A DNA stretch of 64,000 nt from Mantamonas sphyraenae (taxonomy: Eukaryota > CRuMs > Mantamonadidae), in assembly GCA_026936335.1 (NCBI GenBank), contig JAPMXV010000011.1:186001-250000 (forward strand). The letters are read 5' to 3'. Below, piece by piece: positions 47,888 to 58,343 of the stretch. Positions within the stretch are counted from its first letter, which is position 1, and every line of letters starts with the position of its first letter. The translations under genes and the position numbers were made by a program. The notes beneath the pieces were generated by a model. The model ran no database searches, was not told the DNA's origin, and saw only the letters and a list, made by a program, of their open reading frames with translations.

Positions 47888-48977
47888 ATGGCTATCGGCA
47901 AGAACAAGCGTCTGTCTCGCGGCAAGGGCAAGAAGGGAAAGAAGGTGTATGTTGCACGGGGACGGAGCAAAGAACGAAAGGAGAAAGCGCATGCGAAACG
48001 CAGCTGGAGGCGGCCTGCAGCGCGCAGCATGCACCACTGCCTGGCATGACCCATGGCCATGGCAGCGCACACCCGGCACACATGCATGGGTCTGGGTGTG
48101 CTGTGCTGTGTGTGGGCATGCAAGGCAGCAGCGTGCGGTTTTGTGCCTGCAGCCGGCCCTGAGAGGCCCCGGCTGCCGATTTTCGCATGCGCTTTCGTGC
48201 AAGGCAAAACGGGCGCGGGAGAGGTGGGGAGGAAGTGTGATGGGAAACTGACATGGCGTGTGACTGCATCACAGTGTGGACCCGTTCACCAAGAAGGAGT
48301 GGTACGAGGTGGTTGCACCCAACGTGTTCACGGTGCGCAACTTTGGCAAGACGCTGGTGACGCGCACTGCCGGCACCAAGATCGCGTCGGAGCAGCTCAA
48401 GGGCCGCGTGTTTGAGGCCTCGCTGGGCGACCTCAACAACGACGAGGATCAGTACTTCCGCAAGTTCCGCCTTCGTGCGGAGGATGTGCAGGGCCGTAAC
48501 GTGCTCACGAGCTTCCACGGCATGGATTTCACCACCGACAAGCTGCACTCGCTGGTGCGCAAGTGGCACTCGCTGATCGAGGCCTCTGTGGACGTCAAGA
48601 CCACTGACGGCTACCTCATCCGCATGTTCTGCATTGCGTTCACCCGCAAGTCGCGCGGCCAGACCTCCAAGACCTGCTATGCACAGACCTCGCAGATCAA
48701 GGAGATCCGCCGCCGCATGCGTGAGATCATGGTGCGTGAGGCTACCTGCGACGTCAAGGATCTGATCCCCAAGCTGTTCCCGGGCCTCATCGGCAACGAG
48801 ATCGAGAAGGCCTGCGCCCCGATCTTCCCGCTCAGCAATGTCTACGTGCGCAAGATCAAGGTGCTCAAGGCTCCCAAGTTCGACCTCACCCGTCTCATGG
48901 AGCAGCACAGCAAGACCAAGAACGACGCCGGCAAGAAGGTCGCGCGCCCGGCCCCTGCTGCTGAGGCCGAGGCATAA
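47888..48977 (+). CDS. RPS3A: 40S ribosomal protein S3A (eS1)
   Basis: Two exons, 47888-47946 and 48275-48977, encode 253 residues (human: 264). Exon 1 encodes [20 protein letters not shown] and the join produces [18 protein letters not shown], exactly the conserved eS1 start. Exon 2 carries [58 protein letters not shown] and [14 protein letters not shown] at the end. The protein sits on the 40S platform near the mRNA exit. Codon choice is strongly biased to G/C-ending codons (AAG, CTC, ATC, CGC), more so than the neighbours, as expected of a highly expressed gene. The intron (328 bp, GTATGT...CATCACAG) is the longest found in this window. Confidence 0.97.
47947..48274 (+). other. 328-bp intron of RPS3A
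   Basis: Introns of ribosomal protein genes often host small nucleolar RNAs. I looked for box C (RTGATGA) and box D (CTGA) with suitable spacing. GTGATGG near 48239 and CTGA near 48248 are too close together, and GGCCCTGAGAGGCC is only a short hairpin. No RNA gene can be supported. Confidence 0.6.
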
Positions 48978-49120
48978 ATGCAATCACTGCGCCTTTTCTG
49001 TCCGTTTCCTCCTCCTCGTTGATGCTCCACAACAACACTGCCTGTGCTTTCTTGATCTCTGGGTGCTAACTGGTGGGCACATGCAAAGACAGCGGCAAAG
49101 AGAGAATGGACGTGGTGTTT

Positions 49121-50779
49121 TCATTCGGACGAGTTGTCCAGCGAGTTGAGGGCTTCGGCCAACTCGCGAATGAGGGCCGCCAGAGCAGTGCACTCGCTGA
49201 CATCGTTGGTGTCCTCCAGCGCAGCGGTCGCCATATCCATCTTGGTGAGCATGGCGCCACGAGCACGTGCAAACACAGACGCAGCCTGCGTCTTTGCCGA
49301 AGTGCCGGCAAGGGTGGGCGTGTTCGGGGCGCCACTTCGTCGCGAGCGGGACGGGGAGGCGGCAAACTGCATAGATTGCACGGGTGTGGCCACACTGCCT
49401 GCCATGCTGGTTGTCGCCGTGTTGTTGTTGTTGTCATCTTCGTAGTACTCGTCGTCGTCGTCGTCGTCGTCGACGGTGCGGCGGCGTCGCTGTTGCGAAT
49501 CCACCACAGTGGGCACCGCACGCAGCTTGCCACTGGACTTTTCCACCATTCGCTTCTTGCCCTTGTGCTGTGCGCGTGCTGCGTCGCTCTCGGCTCCTGA
49601 CGACGGCCCGTTCAGCTGTGCCAGCGGTGTGCTTGTCTCTTCGTTCTCCACCGTCCTTTTCTCAAACTCGTTTGTGACGCCACGGTCCACCTCCACACGT
49701 GCTCGCTTGTGGTGCGCAAGATACGACGACGGCGGCGTCGGGGTGTTTGATGCTGCTGTCGTGGCAGACACAGACGATGAGTTGTGTGTGTTGCGTGTCT
49801 CGTGCCCTGCACTGTGTGCGCTTCCTGACGCCGACGCCGCCGACCCAGACGCCGACGAGGACGCAGACCCAGACCCCTTTCCGGCCACTTTGATGTCTCC
49901 TTCTGCACCATACACGCGACCACACGCCACGCATAGCTTGTCTCCCGACGTACGGTCCTCCATCAGCGGCACCAGACACTCGTCGCGTCCGCAGTACTCG
50001 TTGAGCATTCGGTAACCCTGCACCAGCAAGTCTGCCAGTCGCTGGCTGTTTGCTGCGCTCTGCTTGCTCCTCTCCTCAATGCGGGCCATCTGCTCTTCTG
50101 TCGGTGGCACCCAATCGTCGTCGTCGTCGTCATTGTTGTTGGTGTTGCCCGCGTTTTCCTGCTGCTGTGTGCTTCGTCCCGCCCTTTCTTCCTCTCGAGC
50201 TCCCGCTGAGGACGACCCTCCTCGCAACCCATTGCCGCTGCTGCTGCTGCCACCGCTGCTGCTGCTGCTCTGTGCACCATGCGACGGAGACTTGCGTGCG
50301 TCCAGCACTCGCATCCCCGTGCTGTTTCCGCCGCGCAGACGCTGGTATTCCAGAATCTGCGCCTGCGTGTCGTCGTCCAGACCCGCCACACTCATGTCTG
50401 CCGAGCCACCTTGGCTTCCACCCTCAGCACCGCCGTTGCTATTGCGTTGCACTCCAACCTCGTCAAACTCCAGGTTGCGCGGGCTGCGGCCCTTGTTGCG
50501 TCCCACAGGCGACGCCCCGAACCGTGAGCCGGGTGAGCTTCGCACCGGAGACGGCGAGCTCGCAGCTGGGCTCTTGGACGGCGTGCCCACCGCTTGGTTG
50601 TTGCCATCAAAGAATTGCAGGCAGCTGATGCAGTATCGCTGACCCTCGGCGTTGGCCACCAGCGGGATGTTGCACCCGTCGTTCGGGCATGTGTCCGGAA
50701 GCAGCGTCCAGCCCTCCACCAACTTCTTTGACAGTTCGTTTACATTGCGCGACACTCGGTCACGATCGTACTGCGACAT
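49121..50779 (-). CDS. Protein with two ZNRD2 (SSSCA1/p27 autoantigen)-type zinc ribbons
   Basis: This intronless frame encodes 552 residues from ATG 50779 (MSQYDRDRVSRNVNELSKK). The first ribbon (about residues 15-60) reads LVEGWTLLPDTCPNDGC, then GQRYCISCLQFF. The second (about residues 240-290) reads LADLLVQGYRMLNEYCGRDE, then GDKLCVACGRVYG. Both match the pattern of the Auto_anti-p27/ZNRD2 family, where L-x-x-G-x-x-M-L precedes CxxC...CxxC. The remainder is disordered, Ser/Gly-rich, with a poly-Asp run and a basic stretch (AQHKGKKRMVEK). The C-terminal 60 residues look helical. Human ZNRD2 is short with a single ribbon, so the duplication is unusual. Its function is not assigned; the human protein has been linked to mitosis and RNA-ligase-associated complexes. 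Confidence 0.82.
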   Translation of the reverse strand: MSQYDRDRVSRNVNELSKKLVEGWTLLPDTCPNDGCNIPLVANAEGQRYCISCLQFFDGNNQAVGTPSKSPAASSPSPVRSSPGSRFGASPVGRNKGRSPRNLEFDEVGVQRNSNGGAEGGSQGGSADMSVAGLDDDTQAQILEYQRLRGGNSTGMRVLDARKSPSHGAQSSSSSGGSSSSGNGLRGGSSSAGAREEERAGRSTQQQENAGNTNNNDDDDDDWVPPTEEQMARIEERSKQSAANSQRLADLLVQGYRMLNEYCGRDECLVPLMEDRTSGDKLCVACGRVYGAEGDIKVAGKGSGSASSSASGSAASASGSAHSAGHETRNTHNSSSVSATTAASNTPTPPSSYLAHHKRARVEVDRGVTNEFEKRTVENEETSTPLAQLNGPSSGAESDAARAQHKGKKRMVEKSSGKLRAVPTVVDSQQRRRRTVDDDDDDDEYYEDDNNNNTATTSMAGSVATPVQSMQFAASPSRSRRSGAPNTPTLAGTSAKTQAASVFARARGAMLTKMDMATAALEDTNDVSECTALAALIRELAEALNSLDNSSE

Positions 50780-50842
50780 GGCTCGGCCCTTTTGGTGTTT
50801 CCGCGCCCGCACACACCACAAACCTCCCTCCTTGGCCCAACC
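50780..50842. promoter_or_regulatory. 63-bp divergent region between ZNRD2-like and AP-3 delta genes
   Basis: The two ATGs are 63 bp apart. The sequence is C-rich on the plus strand (CCGCGCCCGCACACACC, CCTCCCTCCTTGG) without a TATA-like element. Confidence 0.4.
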
Positions 50843-53800
50843 ATGTTTGAGATGACCCTTACGGACCTGGTCCGTGGCCTCCGCACTGCCAAGAGCGAAG
50901 AGGCCCAGTTCATCAGCAAGGCCATCCAGGAAATCAAGGAGGAGCTCAAGAGCAAGGACCTTGATCTCAAGGCCCAGGCTGTTCAAAAGCTCACTTACGT
51001 ACGTCTTCCGGTTTCCAGCCTCCCCCTGCCCTTTGTCTCTGCTCTTCTGTGTCTCTACCTGTGCTCACCCTCTCCCTTATCCCTCGTTGCCCGCGCCCCG
51101 CCTGTCCGCCCGTCCCTGTCCTCCTCTCCAGCTCCACATGCTTGGCTACGACATGAGCTGGGCGGCGTTTCCCGTCGTCGAGGTCATTTCCTCCACCAAG
51201 TTTGCCCACAAGCGCATTGGATACCTTGCTGCCTCTCAGTCCTTCAACGAGGACACAGACGTGCTCCTCCTTATGACCAACCAGTTCAAAAAGGTGCGCT
51301 CTTCCCCGCCTGTTCCCTGCTCCGCTCCTTTCCCTCCGTGTGTTTCGACCTCAGGCCATCCGCGCAAATTTCCCCTCCCGTCCGTCGGCCCACCCCCCGT
51401 GCCCAACACTTCGCTCACACCGTGCGCACCGCCCCCCACGCACTGCCCTCGCTCTTGTTGCCACCCCTGTTCGCCTCCCTCTCCGTCACAGGACTTCTCT
51501 TCCAGCAACCAGTACGATATTGGAGCTGCCCTCAACACCCTCTCCAACATTGTGACCCCCGACCTTGCCATCGACGTCATCTCCGACGTCGTCGCTATGG
51601 TCAACAGCAGCCGTCCATACGTCCGCAAGCGGGCCATCCTCTGCCTCTACAAGTGTGTTCTCAAGTACCCCGAGGCTCTGCGCGCCTCCTTCCCGCGTCT
51701 CAAGGAGCGCCTGGACGACGATGACGTTGGTAGGTGCTCATATGCGCGACTCTCCATTCACCCTCCATAGCATTAGCATTGTGTGTCTGTATGCCCGGCT
51801 GCTTCGTTCACTCACATGACACGCACAGCCGTCGTCTCTGCCGCCGTGAATGTCATCTGCGAGCTGGCACGCAAGAACCCCAAGAACTACCTGGTCATGG
51901 CCCCGTTGTTCTTCAACCTGCTCACGTCCCCTTCAAACAACTGGATGCTCATCAAGGTCATCAAGCTGTTTGGCTCCCTGGCGCCGCTGCAGCCCAAGCT
52001 GGCAAAGAAGCTCGTCGAGCCGCTGACCAAGCTCATCACAAACACCACGGCCATGAGTCTGCTCTACGAGTGCATCAAGACGGCCACGGTGGGCCTCTCC
52101 CAGTACAAAGATATCATGACGCTGTGCATGGAGAAGCTGCGCATGTTTGTCGAGGACCAGGACCAGAACCTCAAGTACCTGGGCCTCGTGGGAATGGGCG
52201 AGATCATGAAGACCCATCCCAAGATGGGCAACCACAACCGTGAGCTCATCATGTCCTGTCTCAACGACGAGGACCTCACCATCCGCCTCAAGGCCCTGGA
52301 TCTCGTCACGCAGATGGTGTCCAAGAAGAACCTGGTGGACATTGTCAAGACACTGCTCATCCATCTGCAGTCGGCCGACGACGAAACACGCAAGGACCTC
52401 ATCCTCAAGACCATCGCCATCTGCTCGCAAAAGGGTGCCTACACATACGTCACCAACTTCCAGTGGTACATCTCTGTGCTCGTGGATCTGACGCGCGTGC
52501 CGGGGCCCGTGGCTCAGGGCACAGAGATCGGACAACAGTTTATGGACGTCATCATCCGTGTCAACGTCGTGCGCCCGTTTGGCGTGAAGAACATGGCCAA
52601 ACTCCTCGACGAGGATCGCCTGTGGGAGAGTGCACGCCGAGACGACTCGACGCTGTCCGAGGTGCTCTACGCCGCCGCATGGCTGTGTGGTGAATACCCC
52701 AAGTTTGTGCCCAACCTGGCGCACACGGCCGAGTCGCTGCTGGAACCGCGCGTGATGCAGCTCGGCCCGCACATCCAGGCTGTGTTTGTTCAGGCTGTGC
52801 TCAAGCTCTACGCCCACGCATGCTCGCTGGTCAACGACTCCTTGGATCTGATGGGCGACAACGACGACATGCGCCTGGACGCAGACAACGGCGACGGCCA
52901 GGACTCGGACGACGCAAAGCTTGCTGTCGTGGAGGCCATTGCCGATCTCATCATCCAGAGACTGCCCATGCTGACGCAATCAGTGCATCTGGAGGTGCAG
53001 GAGCGCGCATGCACAGCGCTGGCGATTGTCAAATTGGTGGAAGAGACTCGCGGAAGCATTCCGGCGGTGCTCAACCAAGTGGCTCGCCTGTTTGAAGAGG
53101 AGCTGGTGGTGGTCAGCGCCAAGGCGGCCAAGCGCCAGGCCAAGGTGCTGCTGGAAAAGCTGGGTCCCCAGGGGCTGGATTTGGACAGCTGGATTGGAGA
53201 GCCAATCACCGACCCGGAAGATGTCATGGACGACGACAGCGATACGGGCTTTGGCGTGCGGGACACCGATTCAGACGCGTCGACGGACGACGAGGGAGGA
53301 TTCTGGGGAACGGATGCAGCCGAGGCCATGGATGCGGAAGGCAAGCGCAAGCGCAGGGACGAAGCCAGGCGCGCACGCGAGAGCACACCGTATATTCTCA
53401 GCGGCAACTCGTCGGGCAAGAAGAAAGCGTCTTCAGGGATGGACAGCGACGACGTGGACGTGGACTCGATCCCACTGGTGCCTCTGGACGAACAGGATCT
53501 GCTTGGCGGCGCTCCGTTCTTGATGTCCTCCACCATGGCTGGGTCGTCCAAGGGAAAGAAGGGCAAGAAGAAGCGACGACGAAAGCATCGCGGTGGCGAC
53601 GACGACGACGAAGACGACGACGAGTACGGCTTGGCCTCGGGACCCATCCAGATTACCGCCGTTGCAGACATGCCTGAAGGCTACGAGAGCAACAGCGACG
53701 AGGAGCAGGGAGCGGCAGGACAGGGTTCGTCTGCAAGCAAGTATGCTTCGCTGGACATGGATCTGACGTCTGGTGACACGACGCTGCCGCAGCTGCAGGC

Positions 53801-54134
53801 ATACGGCGCACAGACGGCGAGCAACACGCGATCGCAGGTTGTGCACGGCGGCGACGATGCGGAGGGCAAGAAGAAGAAGAAGAAGAAGAAGAAGGACGGC
53901 GACAGTGAGGGCAAGAAGAAGAAGAAGAAGAAGAAGAAGGCGGCCGAGGAAGAGGAGCAGGAGGATTTGATCAGCTTTGACACGTTTGACCCGCTGGCAA
54001 ACACGTCGTCCTCAAACGACGGGGAGGCAGCACAGGGTGACGAGGAGAAGAAGAAGAAGAAGAAGAAGAAGAAGAAGGATGGGGATGGCGAGGGCAAGAA
54101 GAAGAAGAGGAGGAAGCCGAAGAGCAGCGAATGA
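50843..54134 (+). CDS. AP3D1: AP-3 complex subunit delta
   Basis: Four exons (50843-50998, 51132-51293, 51492-51729, 51829-54134) encode 953 residues. The introns are 133, 198 and 99 bp with donors GTACGT, GTGCGC and GTAGGT. The spliced sequence reads MFEMTLTDLVRGLRTAKSEE, KLTYLHMLGYDMSWAAFPVV, KRIGYLAASQSFNEDTDVLL, YVRKRAILCLYKCVLKYPEA and AAVNVICELARKNPKNYL, all typical of AP-3 delta. AP-3 delta is a large chain of the heterotetramer that sorts cargo from early endosomes or Golgi to lysosome-related compartments. The alpha-solenoid trunk spans roughly residues 1-590. The hinge (about 600-950) is very rich in Lys and Asp/Glu, with runs of six to ten lysines. No clear appendage domain follows, so the ear may be absent as in many AP-3 delta chains. 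Confidence 0.96.
53863..54118 (+). repeat. AAG-rich coding runs (polylysine) in AP-3 delta hinge
   Basis: Three blocks of GAAGAAGAAG on the coding strand encode runs of lysine (KKKKKKKKK types) separated by DGDSEG and DGDGEG. They are spaced about 60-130 bp apart and look like local duplications. Confidence 0.7.
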
Positions 54135-54187
54135 AAAACCCAGGCCGTTTGCTGGCAGCTGCGCCGCCAACGAAACGCTCCACAAAC

Positions 54188-55790
54188 ATGTCATCGTCGA
54201 GCAGGAGTGGTGGACGACACCGCAAGCGCAATGTGGCGTGGGAGGTGTACAAGTGTGCACGGAAGATTGGCAACCTGGAGACGTGCGGACTGAACAGCAC
54301 GATGGCGCTGACGCAGAAGGAGAAGCGGAAGCGCAAAGCCAAGTGGAAAGCAACTCTGCATAGCGGGCAGGGGAAGGAAGCACAGGCGCAAGTGGACACA
54401 TGGATTGAGGAGGCCAAGCAAGAGTTTCGAGAGCTGCAGGAGGAGCGGAAGAGGAGAAAGGCATTCACCGGACGAAAGCATCTGCGGAAGGCGCTGGAGA
54501 GGAGCCATGCAGCCGTGGTGAAGAAGATGAAAAACAAAGAGGGCAAGGGCAAGAGCCTGGCACGTGCTCTGGAGGCGTTTGAGGTAAGTTTAGAGATCCA
54601 AAGGAGATCAACGCGCGGAAGACGAATCGGTGTGACACACAGAGGCTGACGAGGACGGGCATGCATTGCAGAACATGGAGAGTGAGGCAATGTATACATG
54701 GATGGAGGGTGAGGAGGAGCTGGCACGGGACAAGGTGCTGGAAGAGGTGCTGCGTGGAGCGAGGAAGGGACATGCAGTGCAGGCGGACGAGGAGGCCATG
54801 GTGTGGATGAAGAGGATGGTGAAGGAATGGCTGAAGCGCAAGGAGGTGCAAGAGAAGTGGGAGGAGTGGCGAGAGATTGCACAGATTGAGGTGATGGACG
54901 TGCAGAGGTACCTTGAGGAGCAGGCGAACAAGCGCACGCCCGAAAGCGACTCTGAGGACGATGAGTCGGATGACGAGAGCGGAGACGACGGCAAAATGCG
55001 ACGTGGAGGTGCAGTCACTTCCAGGACGGCGTATGCAATGTCAGACTTTGATGATGATGAGGGGGAGGAGGAGGAGAACGAGGATGGCGAAGACGGCGGG
55101 TGGAACTCGGCGGAGGAAGATGGGTGGAATTCTGCAGACGAGGATGGATGGGGAGAAGAAGAAACGCAGGACACAGGGGCAGGCGGGCACTCGCTATTTA
55201 TTGGATCCTTGGGCGGAGGCATGAAGGAAGAGGAAGGGAAACGGTCCACCACGAAGCGGGCATCCAAGGACAAGAAGGACAAGAAAGACAAGAAAGGACA
55301 AAAGGAGAAAGGCAAGGCCAAGGCCAAGGCGAAGGGGGCGGACGAGAAGGCACAACCAACGCCAAAGAAGAAAAAGAACAGAATGGGACAGCGACAACGG
55401 CGGCAGCTGGCGGAACAGAAGTTTGGGGAGGATGCAAAACATCTGGCGGTGCATCCATCTTGGAAGGCAAAGCGACAGGCTGTGGAGGAGCAAGGGGTGG
55501 TGGTGGAGTTTAAGGGCAAACGAAAGACGTTTGCGGACGGAGAGGAGGAGGCAGAAGGACACCGGACTGGGGAGGACAAGGAAGCTCGTGCACAGCGGGA
55601 AATGGCCGAGCGGAAGCGGCAACGGATCGAACGGCAGGCATCGAAGGCACAGGATCAGAGTGCGGGAAGCACAGGAGGCGGCGGGAACAAGCATCCTTCG
55701 TGGCAGGCCAAGGAGCGAGAACGTGCGTTGATAGCCAAGGGAGGGCAAGGCAGTAGGGTTGTGTTTGGGGATGACGACGACAGCGATTGA
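54188..55790 (+). CDS. BUD22: BUD22/SRFBP1-family ribosome biogenesis factor
   Basis: Two exons, 54188-54583 and 54672-55790, encode 504 residues. The intron is 88 bp with a GTAAGT donor and TTGCAG acceptor. The N-terminal half is helical and highly charged (QEFRELQEERKRRKAF, EWLKRKEVQEKWEEWRE). The middle has acidic runs with repeated GWNS[A/E]EDGW. The diagnostic C-terminus reads NRMGQRQRRQLAEQKFGEDA, KHLAVHPSWKAKRQ, then NKHPSWQAKERERAL and GGQGSRVVFGDD, the BUD22 signature. BUD22 acts in the nucleolus in 18S rRNA maturation and small-subunit assembly. An in-frame ATG at 54131 overlaps the AP-3 delta stop (ATGA); the Met at 54188 is preferred because it clears the neighbour. Confidence 0.88.
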
Positions 55791-55855
55791 GGATGCGAGG
55801 ATGCGTTGGGTCCAGCACATCAAAAACAACAGCGTGAAGAAACCAGACGCAAATA

Positions 55856-56614
55856 ATGTCGACGTTGAGAGTCAAATTGTTGAGTGAAAACGCACGACTG
55901 CCCACCCGTGGGAGCGCGCGTGCAGCAGGGTATGATCTGTATGCAGCAGAGGACGTGGAGTTGGGCGCACACGGCAAGGCTCTTGTCAAGACAGACATCT
56001 CGTTGGCCATCCCTTCGGGCCACTACGGGCGTGTGGGTAGGTTTTGTGGACGTGGGTCAAGGTGCAGTGCTGTGGGGACGTGAGACTGACACAGGAACGG
56101 GGTTTGTTGTTGGCGTGTCGGGCGTGTGATCATCACGACGGGCCTGGACCCGGTTTTTCACACCCACAGCCCCGCGTTCGGGCCTTGCATGGAAGCACCA
56201 CATCGACGTGGGCGCAGGGGTCATCGACGAAGACTACCGTGGACCGTTGGGAGTTGTGCTGTACAACCACAGCGACAAGGACTTTGGAAGTGAGTTGTGG
56301 TCGCGTGATCACCTCTGGCTGGAAAAACGACGCCTCTTACACACACACACACACCCCTCTTGCACGCCGGAGCAGTTTCTGTGGGCGACCGCATCGCACA
56401 GCTGATCTTGGAACGCATCAGCACACCGGAAGTGGAGCAGGTGGAGGACCTGGACGCAACGGAGCGCGGAGCTGGCGGCTTTGGGTCGACAGGAGTGTCC
56501 GACTCGTCGTCGTCGAGCAACAGTGGCAGTCCCAAGAAACGCAAACTGGAAGATGAAGAGCAAGAGCAGGAGAAGGAGGGGGAATCAAGCGATGCGATGG
56601 AACAGGAGGGGTGA
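55856..56614 (+). CDS. DUT: dUTP diphosphatase (trimeric dUTPase) with C-terminal basic signal
   Basis: Three exons (55856-56036, 56170-56289, 56376-56614) encode 179 residues. The introns are 133 bp (GTAGGT...CCACAG) and 86 bp (GTGAGT...AGCAG). All five motifs are present: [11 protein letters not shown] (about 23-33), PRSGLAW (62-68), [11 protein letters not shown] (75-85, with the catalytic Asp), GDRIAQLI (104-111) and [10 protein letters not shown] (131-140). The enzyme hydrolyses dUTP to dUMP and pyrophosphate, keeping uracil out of DNA and feeding dTTP synthesis. After motif 5 there is a Ser-rich linker and PKKRKLED (about 154-161), a classical nuclear localisation signal, then an acidic end. 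In many eukaryotes extra targeting signals are N-terminal instead. The gene ends 17 bp from the convergent dipeptidase gene. Confidence 0.97.
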
Positions 56615-56631
56615 GGGGCTCGTCAAACACT

Positions 56632-58288
56632 TCACTTGCTGGTCTCGGCCACAAATGCAGAGAGGATGTAGGCGACACACATGGTGAGGCGCTTCGTAAA
56701 GTCGATGTGGAGGAACTCGTTGGGGCCGTGTGCGTTGGAGTTGGGGCCCAGGACGCCTGTGATGACAAACTGGGCGTTGGGGAACTTCTTGCCAAGCATG
56801 CCCATGAACGGGATGGAACCGCCCTCACCAAAGTAGCACGGGTCCTTGCCGTCGAAAAAGGTGTTGCTGGCAGTCTTGATGGCCTCGGCCAGGTAGTCTG
56901 CGGTGGCCGGGGCGTTCCAACCGGAGCCGCTCTTCTCGCCTTCCCAGGAAACCTGGGCGCCGTAGGGCGGATCGTTCTCCAGGATCTCACCCAGCTTAGC
57001 GCTCATCTCCTTGGCATCGGCGGTGGGCGGCACACGCAGGGACAGCTTAAAGGCGGATTCGGTGCGAAGGACGTTGCCGGCCTGCTCCAGGGGCGGGAAG
57101 CCTCCGGTGCCGGTCAGGGTCAGGGCAGGACGCCAGGTGCGGTTGAGGAGCAGCTCGTAGACGTCTGTGCTGACCGGCTGGGAGTTGCCTGTGTAAGGGA
57201 ACTCCTCGTAGATGTCCTTGCCCATGATCTCGGCGGTGACCTTGGCTTCCTCAAGGCGACCCTCGGGAATGTCGACCTCAAAGTCTGCGCAACGGCCTGT
57301 CTGCAGGTCCTCCACGCGCTCGAGCAGCATGCGTGCGACACGTGTGGAGTCGGCGACAATGCCAGAGCCGTGGCCGCTGTGCACGCCCTCAGTGAGCAGC
57401 GACACACGCAGGTTGCCTGCCACAATGCCTCGCAGTGACGTGGTGATCCACAGCTGTTCGTAGTTGCCCGCTCCGCTGTCCAGGCACACGACGAGCTCGA
57501 CGTTGCCGATCTTGTCCGTCAGCTTGTCGACGTAGTAGGGCAGATCCGGGCTTCCGGACTCCTCGCAGGCTTCGATGATGATCACAATGCGCGATGTGGC
57601 CACCTTTTGCTCCTGCAGGGCCTTGATGGCCGTGATGGCTGCAAAGGCAGAGTACCCGTCGTCCGCGCCTCCACTGCGGTCCAAACGAGGGAACCACGAC
57701 CATGTGTGCGTGTGCGCATGTGGGTGAGCATGGGGGAATGTACAAATACCGCATGGGCACGTGAGTTGGGGTGTGTGTGTGCGTGCAGCCTGGTCCAAAG
57801 CGGAAAAACAGGGGTGCACTGGGAGGGCTCGCGTGAATCACACGTCGGCAAACCGCCCAAGCAACAACGTACCGTCCGTACAGCTTGCCGTCCTTGATGA
57901 CGGGCGAGTAGGGACCCAGTCCATCGTCCCAGTCGTTTGTGAGAGGTGGCTGCTTGTCCATGTGTCCGTACATGAGCACGGTGGGCAGGTCCGGGTTGTC
58001 GGCCTCGATGGGGTTGCCCGCAGCCGGAAGGGTCATCATGAGCAACGGAGTGCGGCCCTCGTCGGCGTGCAGGTCCAGGGTAAGGTTCTCCACGTTCTGG
58101 GCCTTGACCCACTCGACGATGAGGTCCATGGCTTGCTCCTGCAGGCCGTTGGTGGCCCACTCCTGGTCGTACGCGGGCGACTGGTTGGGGATCTTTACAA
58201 ACTCCACGATGCGGTCAATCACATCGTTGTCGTAGGCAGCGTTGACAAAGTCTTGCACTTGGGTGGAAGGAAAGTCGGTGGAGGACAT
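56632..58288 (-). CDS. CNDP2: Cytosolic non-specific dipeptidase, M20 metallopeptidase family
   Basis: Two exons, 58288-57873 and 57673-56632, encode 485 residues (human CNDP2: 475). The intron is 199 bp, GTACGT...CGCAG; the join gives KLYGRGGADDGYSAFAAI. Metal and catalytic residues are visible: H109 and D111 in MYGHMDKQP, the bridging Asp in GGADDG, the Glu pair in IEACEESGS, the Asp in VVCLDSGAG, and the C-terminal His in NSNAHGPNEF. Family members cleave dipeptides such as Cys-Gly and carnosine with Mn2+ or Zn2+ and act as dimers; the lid-domain motif GVHSGHGSG is present. Cys-Gly cleavage would be part of glutathione turnover. No signal peptide is seen, so the protein is cytosolic. Confidence 0.96.
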
Positions 58289-58343
58289 GGTCGGTGTCTG
58301 TATGTTCGTGTGGGCCTGCGGGGGCGAAGCCAAGTCCAGGCAG
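58289..58343. promoter_or_regulatory. 55-bp divergent region between dipeptidase and NSA1 genes
   Basis: The ATGs of the two genes are separated by 55 bp. No recognisable core element is present; promoter function is inferred from position. Confidence 0.4.

Noticed and set aside
47947-48274. snoRNA inside the RPS3A intron
   Set aside because: No C and D boxes with acceptable spacing and no box H/ACA structure that I could support by eye.
51933-52979. A 348-codon minus-strand frame opposite AP-3 delta
   Set aside because: Antisense shadow of the conserved trunk domain.
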